Shown here piece after piece: positions 7,601 through 11,831 of a stretch of 11,831 bases of DNA. The DNA is taken from the NCBI GenBank assembly GCA_036939355.1, contig JALLAP010001094.1:1-11831 (forward strand). The letters run 5' to 3'. The notes under the pieces were generated by a model, which was not told the origin of the DNA, searched no databases, and worked only from the letters and a program-made list of their open reading frames with translations. The DNA is from Thalassiosira profunda. Lineage: Eukaryota; Bacillariophyta; Thalassiosirophyceae; Thalassiosirales; Thalassiosiraceae. The position numbers were made by a program, and so were the translations under genes. The stretch's first letter is position 1, and each line of letters begins with the position of its first letter.

Positions 7601-8634
7601 CCGCGCCCCTGACAAAGCCGGCATCGAAGCCAAACGACTTGACGGTCGAAACGTACGGCGATGAAGAGAACGTGCCCCTGTCGCCCAACGCCATGTCGCC
7701 GGCCGCCGCGACGGGTCCAGTGAAGCACAGGATCGAGTCCACGAAGCGGCAGCACGAGCGAGAGAGAGAGCAGGCGCGGGCGCGCGAGGAGATCATGACC
7801 CCACGGACGCACGTGCGGGTGGAGAGGGAGGTCCAATCGAGGATCGAAGCGATGCGGGAGCAGCACCAGACGAACATGGAGCGGATGCGCCGCGCGTTGG
7901 AGGAGGCGCAGGACGGCGGCGCGTCCGAACGGCCGGAACCCGCCGCCGCGAGGGCCTCTCCGCGCGCGACGGACGAGCGCCACATTGCCGAGTCCGTGCG
8001 TGTTTTCAAGACGAACGCGACGCGGTTCGAGAGGGCCCGGGCGCGGTTCGCCAGCCACAAGGCGACGTACTCGCCCTCGCCCAGGCAGCAGCCGGCCGGC
8101 CATTTCAGCTTTGACAACGCCGCGCCGCGTGCGCCGTCGACGCCTGCGACCGCAGAGGAGGCGAAGGAACTTGTGTTTAGCTTTGACGGAGCTTCGCCAC
8201 GGATGGCGTCGCCGCACATGGCGTCGCCGCACATGTCGTCGCCGCGCGAGACGTCGGCGAAGATGAAGGAATTAATGTCGAAGAACGAGGAACTCGAGGA
8301 GGAAATGAGGCAGATCCGTCTGATGAGCCCAAAGAAGTCGCCTGCGGAGGCGTGGAAGCCCTTGTCGCCTGTTAGGGACTTGGGCGCTTCCCCCCGCCCG
8401 CGCCTTCACGATGCGTACACGCCATCTTCTGCTCGATACGCCTCGCCGAGCCATTACGGCGTTTCGCCGTCCTCGCTTCTGCCAGACTCGCCCGCTCAGC
8501 GTCAGAATCTCCAGGAGGATATTGCCCAGGAGGCGCAGATGAACACACGGATCACGGGATTGATCGCAGATGTACAGAACTTCCTGGAAGAGAACGACAA
8601 GGCACAGGAGAGGCTGATGGCGGATTTGTTTTAG
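4681..8634 (+). CDS. Gene 4: 1,317-residue Ser-Pro-rich, coiled-coil disordered protein of unknown function
   Basis: One long open frame; 4681 is the first in-frame ATG (GCCGCGATGG context). Residues 1-900 are mostly disordered: Pro/Gly-rich at the start, then Glu/Asp/Ser-rich with basic islands (590-625, 720-745). A few segments look more ordered: SEFFTLDAMEKVLNCVPLGV near 75-94, DKYWMEDEVREGLAGVL near 401, and AHFDAIMARFELRLPDRG near 548. The last 400 residues carry helical repeats with RIE..(K/R).QH at 938, 1017 and 1054, an FSFD.A.PR pair at 1142 and 1166, a MASPH tandem, a coiled coil (MKELMSKNEELEEEMRQIRL, about 1196-1215), many SP sites (SPRM, SPHM, SPKK, SPVR, SPRP) and a final helix ending NFLEENDKAQERLMADLF. 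There is no catalytic motif. SP-dense coiled-coil tails occur in CDK-regulated cytoskeletal or centrosomal proteins; that assignment is a guess. The gene is very GC-rich, above all in its 5' half. Confidence 0.75.
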   Translation: MDVPGLLRGCLSPKMGDSTTTPVDGPCAASRHLQRVACGDLDDRLHPAPYPPPGPRTPHPTPHTPLQAVSEFFTLDAMEKVLNCVPLGVDPRSPRSRGAGRGPADGVGRIFCGDGPSPAVFFGDAPQQAEEPESRQDSPRPEGPRFTPLEHAALEREAAGREEATEGDRPGSLLQKVQATAWQLQNHLSPRNCGEGAGLGGLGFALRPHPAADDDKEEGAGAGGTPRAANRAPRGSAGPSAVPFGGANDDSGAPAEAAAQFPEAASPAVRIPGGLWHLHSNESHSSGDEDEDKHAAEGEDEVMRMRSPAGANNKGADWDGAPSPVSGGPLDLRSGSPPATQIPAEPTAPVATVPKIPPVAPGLLPAAQRAILAAQRAVSHATASPFAHSPPTSPSSQTYDDKYWMEDEVREGLAGVLQGVDVPHEAVEREGLEDEEENGGHGKGKDAYEGARHMLEDARARLDDAPGTGAPHLTLTLPEEATPQDGADARLAHLPAELPEGIPEAPPAGPPEAVGAAMGTAEDNVEDEVDEPYAPGYHPYATDAEANAHFDAIMARFELRLPDRGGGISAEEEDRSVGMSEEKHAGGTRDGRRATKRQPRDGRRARVPPVSPLMAKVAARRRKHSEDEASSKASRSSVGDASFLAGTVGRKLNRRPGAASVDESTEAVEAEDEASSVDGVGAVQEDEEAIQNDDTETTDAPVESEGSNDATPPPSLGTRRENKRGSRRMARHRPAKAGPREANEDCPDDEKVDVEEGVPDDEVASREAPSAGASEEIDEGEEEAASARGDRGLDGILGSINGSSFDSSVNWDALAYSVSMSDNGSANGTPEAGLVTSEGPEPDAEVKDAVEADAVAPVPVTQASSARPPRQAKPQAMADAPLDVPAAIAEGVKAMHAPPVEQNEVPPPEQRVATQASDEAKDADAWGDESLAPRAWERIERIKKQHDEDIGKIRGMVIGPDSVEGVALGSVPEPAPLTKPASKPNDLTVETYGDEENVPLSPNAMSPAAATGPVKHRIESTKRQHEREREQARAREEIMTPRTHVRVEREVQSRIEAMREQHQTNMERMRRALEEAQDGGASERPEPAAARASPRATDERHIAESVRVFKTNATRFERARARFASHKATYSPSPRQQPAGHFSFDNAAPRAPSTPATAEEAKELVFSFDGASPRMASPHMASPHMSSPRETSAKMKELMSKNEELEEEMRQIRLMSPKKSPAEAWKPLSPVRDLGASPRPRLHDAYTPSSARYASPSHYGVSPSSLLPDSPAQRQNLQEDIAQEAQMNTRITGLIADVQNFLEENDKAQERLMADLF
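6096..6110 (+). repeat. Telomere-like CCCTAA motif inside gene 4
   Basis: Fifteen bases that are two and a half CCCTAA units (TTAGGG on the other strand). In frame they encode the L-T-L-T-L stretch of gene 4. TTCCAG follows immediately, so the block also resembles a branch site plus 3' splice site. Confidence 0.6.
6443..6496 (+). repeat. 21-bp perfect direct repeat inside gene 4
   Basis: Copies at 6443-6463 and 6476-6496 are identical and repeat at 33 bp, a multiple of three, so both encode RDGRRA in the same frame. The block forms a basic island in an otherwise acidic region. Confidence 0.75.
8203..8247 (+). repeat. 15-bp tandem repeat (three units) inside gene 4
   Basis: Units at 8203-8217 and 8218-8232 are identical; 8233-8247 differs at two bases. 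They encode MASPH-MASPH-MSSPR, so each unit adds one Ser-Pro phosphorylation-type site. This is a recent slippage expansion in frame. Confidence 0.85.
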
Positions 8635-8718
8635 AACACCATTCACAGCGTTCATTTGCATGCATTGGAGGAGATGAGACCCAAAAGGGGCTTGTGAGCA
8701 TCTCTTCGCTTTCACCTG

Positions 8719-8989
8719 TACAGGATAGGAACAATAGATAACTTAGACGATCTGTTGTTTGTATCAGGTCTTTGGAAAATGGCTCATTGAACAGGAAACA
8801 AACGCTATGTACAGCATCTTCACGCCTCAGCCGCCTTCGCTGTCCAATACATCCAGGGCAACGCCCACACACAAATCAGCGCCGACGTTTTGGGGTATTC
8901 CCTGCTTACTCTCGCATCGAATGTCCGGTTTTACCCCGCTGTCCAGCTTTGCGCCTCCAACTTTTGTCACGTGCTGCAATGATGGAGTT
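8719..8989. repeat. Tandem duplication, distal (complete) copy
   Basis: A 271-bp unit: 8719-8781 matches 8990-9052 with one mismatch (8725 T versus C), and 8880-8989 matches 9054-9163 with one mismatch (8935 C versus A). The 98 bp between them, 8782-8879, occur only in this copy. It abuts the second copy with no gap. Confidence 0.95.
8827..8989 (-). pseudogene. Stranded original 3' end of the gene 5 last exon
   Basis: Read in the frame of the protease, this copy continues past GIPQNVG into ADLCVGVALDVLDSEGG and a TGA at 8827-8829. That tail resembles the ending I remember for algal S41 proteases of this type (ADLCVG.ALD.L), so it is probably the ancestral C-terminus. It is now cut off from the gene by the stop at 8989-8991 in the inserted copy, and I found no in-frame splice that would recover it. 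The one difference from the active copy inside the coding segment (GGG versus GGT, Gly) is synonymous, so the duplication is young or still constrained. Confidence 0.7.
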
Positions 8990-11775
8990 TACAGGACAGG
9001 AACAATAGATAACTTAGACGATCTGTTGTTTGTATCAGGTCTTTGGAAAATGACGCCGACGTTTTGGGGTATTCCCTGCTTACTCTCGCATCGAATGTCC
9101 GGTTTTACACCGCTGTCCAGCTTTGCGCCTCCAACTTTTGTCACGTGCTGCAATGATGGAGTTAGATACTCAGCCACAGTCAAGCGCAAGCCACCGCCGT
9201 CCGGCATTGGAAACGTATGTTGGATCAGCCCTTTTCCAAACGTCTTGGTGCCCACTAACGCTGTCGTTCTCCCATTGTCGTGCAGTGCACTTGCAAAAAC
9301 TTCTGCCGCAGAGGCTTTGGATGAGAGCGGTGTTCAGAGAAGAAGGCGTGAGTGACCCACATGATAAACACACTAACGCGATCGTAGCAACTTTCCACGT
9401 ACCGGTGCCTTCGTTGATGAGTATCACAAGCTTCTTCTGAGAACTCCGATTCACCAACTCTGCCAACTTCTCAACATCGACATCTTTTCGCTCCGAGTAT
9501 GCCGTTGGACGCTCGAGACCGTCTCCACTCCCTTTGCTTCCAACTCCACTGAAAGAGGCAGCGTGTGCCGGTTTGATTCCTCGAGTCGTCCTCAGTTCTT
9601 TGAGGCTCGCATAGGATGTGGGCGAAGACCACCCGCCATCCTCTAGATATTCAGGGTGCTCTCGGCGCACTTGGTCACGGGACACGGTGCGTGGTTCGCT
9701 CGAGAGAAGATAGCCAGGGTAAGACTTATCAACGACGTACTCCTGATTCTCTTGTGGCTGAACAAAATTAGAGGAACGGCTGAGAAGAAGGTTCAGTGGA
9801 AACGGGAAAGCGTACTAAGACACACCTTGAACCCGCCTCTGCTGTTGAGAGTGTAGCACAACACCGAATGTGGATCCCGGAGCAAAGTTGAAGCGGTCAC
9901 CATTGCTTCTTGAATGACCCCTCCGTAGTTGTTCCTCAGATCTATTATGTATGACTGCGCCCCCGCCTCTTCCAGGCTGTTTATGGCATCAACGTAGCCG
10001 GCCGTAGAGGACTTGGAAAATCGAGTGAGGCGAATGTAACCTACCGGCTGCCCCGGTGTGAGGTGCTGAAAAATACTGTCGTCTGGCGTCAGCAATTCCC
10101 AGTGCACCACGTTATCCCCTCCAAAGACTGCTGGGTTTCCCTGCAGCCTTGATGAGCTATCCAGGCTGGAAGTGAGTGTGGTAGGAATTGACTTGACATG
10201 CGACAGTTTGTAGCCCAACAGCTGTTCATTTGCCATGCCCTCGGACACTTCTCTGCCAACGCTCCTCGGTCGATACCAGCCGTCTTCGCCAAACACGTAC
10301 TTCTCCTCCACAATGTTGCCATCTGCGTCGACTTGAGTATTGCCGCGGTCCAACATCAATGGGGCGCTCACTGGCTTGGCAACAGTCAAATCGGCTCGTC
10401 CAAAATAGTTCTCAGCGTGAAACTTCTGCTTCAGCTCATGCTCAACCTGGGAACGGCTCATGCCCGTGAAGCGATAATCACCTACTGCCGCCAGACGATC
10501 ACCAACGACTATACCTGCTCTCTCAGCGGGCGAGTCGGGTATCACGGCCGTGACAATGGGCAAATTCGACGCTTGCGTGGTGGAAAGGAACCCATTGGTC
10601 GAGGCAGTTTTGCCGCTCGTCTTCGACACGGGGAGAGCAAATTGTTGAGTGGAAGATATTGGTTCCAGTGAAGCGCTTGGCCCTCCGTACCATGGCCGGC
10701 TAGAAACTCTGCTGAATTCTTTCTGTGTTGCTCCTGGTAAAGGCTGCGCAGATTTCTTATCATCCGATGCAAAAGCAAGCATGGCACTTGGAGGAGAAGA
10801 CACGTCTACCAACGCTCCCAGACCCAAGAAGCCGTCGCTCCCACCCTCGAGTTCCTTCCGTAGCTCGTCCCTGGTGAGATATTTGCTGTATGGGTCGTTC
10901 AGCGCAGACACGATCGATTTCAGGGTCTCGACCGTATCATCTCTGGTGGCAAAGCCACTTGCAGCTAGCACATTGAACTCGCCGGCGTCCTTCTTCTCTT
11001 TGCCAGCCCCTTCACGAAGCGAGGTGCGAAATCTCTTCCATTGGGCGTAAAAGTCTCGCGCATTGAAGTTGAATCCCCCTGAAGTGTCGTAATACATTGT
11101 CGAAATGGTGGCCACCGCGTGATCCACGAGCTTTTCATTTGTCGCCACGATTTCTGCCTCGTTCCCACTCCTTTGCACATCCCAATACCTCCCGCTTTTC
11201 TGCTGCGGCAAGCGTTTACTATTTTCCCGATCGGACATTGACTTGAAAAGTTTGTCGGAGAGTGTGGATGATGACGCCCACTCTGGAGAAGATTCATCAT
11301 TGCTGCTCGTCGATTCCAATGCCATCGCTTTGCAGTTCATTGCAATATCACCAGGCACGATACTGCCCTCGAAGGTGGGTGCACCGAAGAGGACAGCCGC
11401 TGCACACAGCAGCGACACAAACGTCGACGCAGCTGATCTCGCTCTCGGCTTTGCTTTTGCAGGCCTGCCCGGTATTCTCGCGGTTGCAGCCCTATCAGAA
11501 TTCTGCCCCGGTCTCGCCGGCGAGTTGCAATTCATCCTACGTGGTCCATCGGGCGGTGTGTATTCAGAACCATCCAGCATAGGGCTATGTTTTGTACCAG
11601 ATGAATATCGTGGGGACTCGCCGCTGGGGGCATGGCTATGCAATGACGACGCAACGTAGAAGGGCGCTGGTGGACCACGCGGGAGGCGGATCGATGTCGT
11701 TGCAGGTGGGCGGCCGGGCCAGCCCTGACCGGGCTGTCTGCACGACGCCACATACGCCGGATTCATCCCGCCCAT
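8989..11775 (-). CDS. Gene 5: S41-family carboxyl-terminal processing peptidase (CtpA/D1-processing-protease type), three exons
   Basis: Exons on the minus strand are 11775-9826, 9757-9403 and 9314-8989, giving 876 residues. A basic, Pro/Ser-rich leader is followed by a hydrophobic segment (about 117-132), consistent with a thylakoid-transfer signal or membrane anchor. Translation from the second good ATG (M81, 11535) would leave a shorter transit-like leader. The mature part has the family entry motif DPYSKYLTRDE (294-304), a PDZ domain (about 406-466; IVTAVIPDSPAERAGIVVGD) and the peptidase core: GYIRLTRFSKSS (579-590), IIDLRNNYGGVIQEA (610-624), INEGTASAAE and GTKTFGKG. S770 and K796 form the Ser/Lys dyad. 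Their spacing (26) is one more than in E. coli Prc (S452/K477). The family trims C-terminal tails, in algae notably that of photosystem II D1. It is much longer than a typical CtpA because of the leader and the insertions around the PDZ. Its C-terminus is altered by the tandem duplication. Confidence 0.88.
8990..9163. repeat. Tandem duplication, gene-proximal copy lacking 98 bp
   Basis: This 174-bp copy carries former 3' UTR (8990-9052) joined to the end of the protease exon (9054-9163) through one extra base at 9053. It lacks the 98-bp segment present at 8782-8879 in the other copy. It supplies the present C-terminus and stop of gene 5. Confidence 0.95.
9315..9402 (-). other. Intron 2 of gene 5 (88 bp)
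   Basis: It runs from GTACGT (9402-9397) to CAAAG (ending at 9315). It splits a codon after its first base. Removal joins NEGT to ASAAEVF and rebuilds the NEGTASA(S/A)E active-site motif exactly, which fixes both splice sites. It therefore interrupts the codon just before the catalytic serine. A C/T-rich tract precedes the acceptor. Confidence 0.93.
9758..9825 (-). other. Intron 1 of gene 5 (68 bp)
   Basis: It runs from GTGTGT (9825-9820) to TTGTTCAG (ending at 9758), in phase 0. Splicing joins SRGGFK to PQENQEYVVD. The nearer acceptor CTTCTTCTCAG would bring an immediate in-frame TAA and is excluded. A CTAAT branch-like motif sits just before the T-rich acceptor. Confidence 0.87.
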
Positions 11776-11831
11776 GACTTCTTGCTATCTACCGCTCTCA
11801 ATAAAATGAAAAATGGGAGCCGCCGCTGCAG
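11776..11831 (-). promoter_or_regulatory. 5' flank of gene 5, cut by the window edge
   Basis: Only 56 bp are present. On the minus strand there is an A/T-rich stretch (about 11800-11816) ahead of the start codon. No clear core promoter element can be assigned. Confidence 0.3.

Noticed and set aside
6790..8232. Long minus-strand frames (480 and 310 codons) opposite gene 4
   Set aside because: They are antisense shadows of a GC-rich gene: Arg/His/Leu-rich or Ser/Ala-rich, without domains. The coiled-coil repeats and in-frame 15- and 21-bp repeats support the + strand frame.
8719..9163. Reading the direct repeats as transposon long terminal repeats or a CRISPR array
   Set aside because: The copies are adjacent, hold the end of the protease gene and its 3' flank, and have no terminal inverted repeat, transposase or regular spacers.

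Overview
This is a nuclear genomic fragment from a eukaryote, most likely a unicellular alga. The evidence is a chain of large, non-operonic genes, two short GT-AG introns inside a carboxyl-terminal processing protease (S41/CtpA type), Kozak-like starts (a near-ideal GCCGCCATG at 1660-1668), and low-complexity, phosphorylation-rich nuclear-type proteins. The protease resembles a thylakoid-lumen enzyme, which points to a photosynthetic lineage. I cannot fix the phylum from the sequence alone. Base composition is patchy: the genes at 335-1423, 1666-2745 and 4681-8634 are strongly GC-rich, while those at 2766-4271 and 8989-11775 are visibly less so.

Five genes alternate strictly in direction (-, +, -, +, -). 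Gene 1 (335-1423, -) is a Lys/Arg- and Glu-rich putative nuclear or nucleolar protein. It shares a 242-bp head-to-head promoter, containing a (GGGTT)5 G-quadruplex-type repeat, with gene 2 (1666-2745, +), a signal-anchored Nucleotid_trans-family glycosyltransferase. Gene 2 ends 20 bp from the stop of gene 3 (2766-4271, -). Gene 3 combines an N-terminal ubiquitin-binding-type NZF zinc finger, two WDAF repeats, a SUMO-interaction-like motif and a basic, RG-rich tail. A 409-bp divergent spacer separates it from gene 4 (4681-8634, +), a 1,317-residue disordered protein of unknown function with a repeat-built coiled-coil and Ser-Pro-rich C-terminus. Gene 5 (8989-11775, -, three exons) is the S41 protease and converges on gene 4.

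The most unusual structure is at the 3' end of gene 5. A direct tandem duplication (8719-8989 and 8990-9163, two mismatches in 173 aligned bases) has copied the end of the last exon plus the 3' flank. The gene-proximal copy lacks 98 bp that encode the family-like C-terminal tail. As it stands, the gene reads into former 3' UTR and ends with a different 21-residue tail, and the original ending lies stranded downstream.

The second point of interest is a group of short repeated protein modules: LN(A/S)K.RR twice in gene 1, WDAF twice in gene 3, RIE..(K/R).QH three times in gene 4, and a GFQM.KRKG(G)DDAEG motif shared by genes 1 and 3. Apart from these motifs nothing visible ties the five genes into one pathway. 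Genes 1 and 3 are both probable nuclear proteins; the glycosyltransferase and the protease act in the secretory system and probably the plastid.
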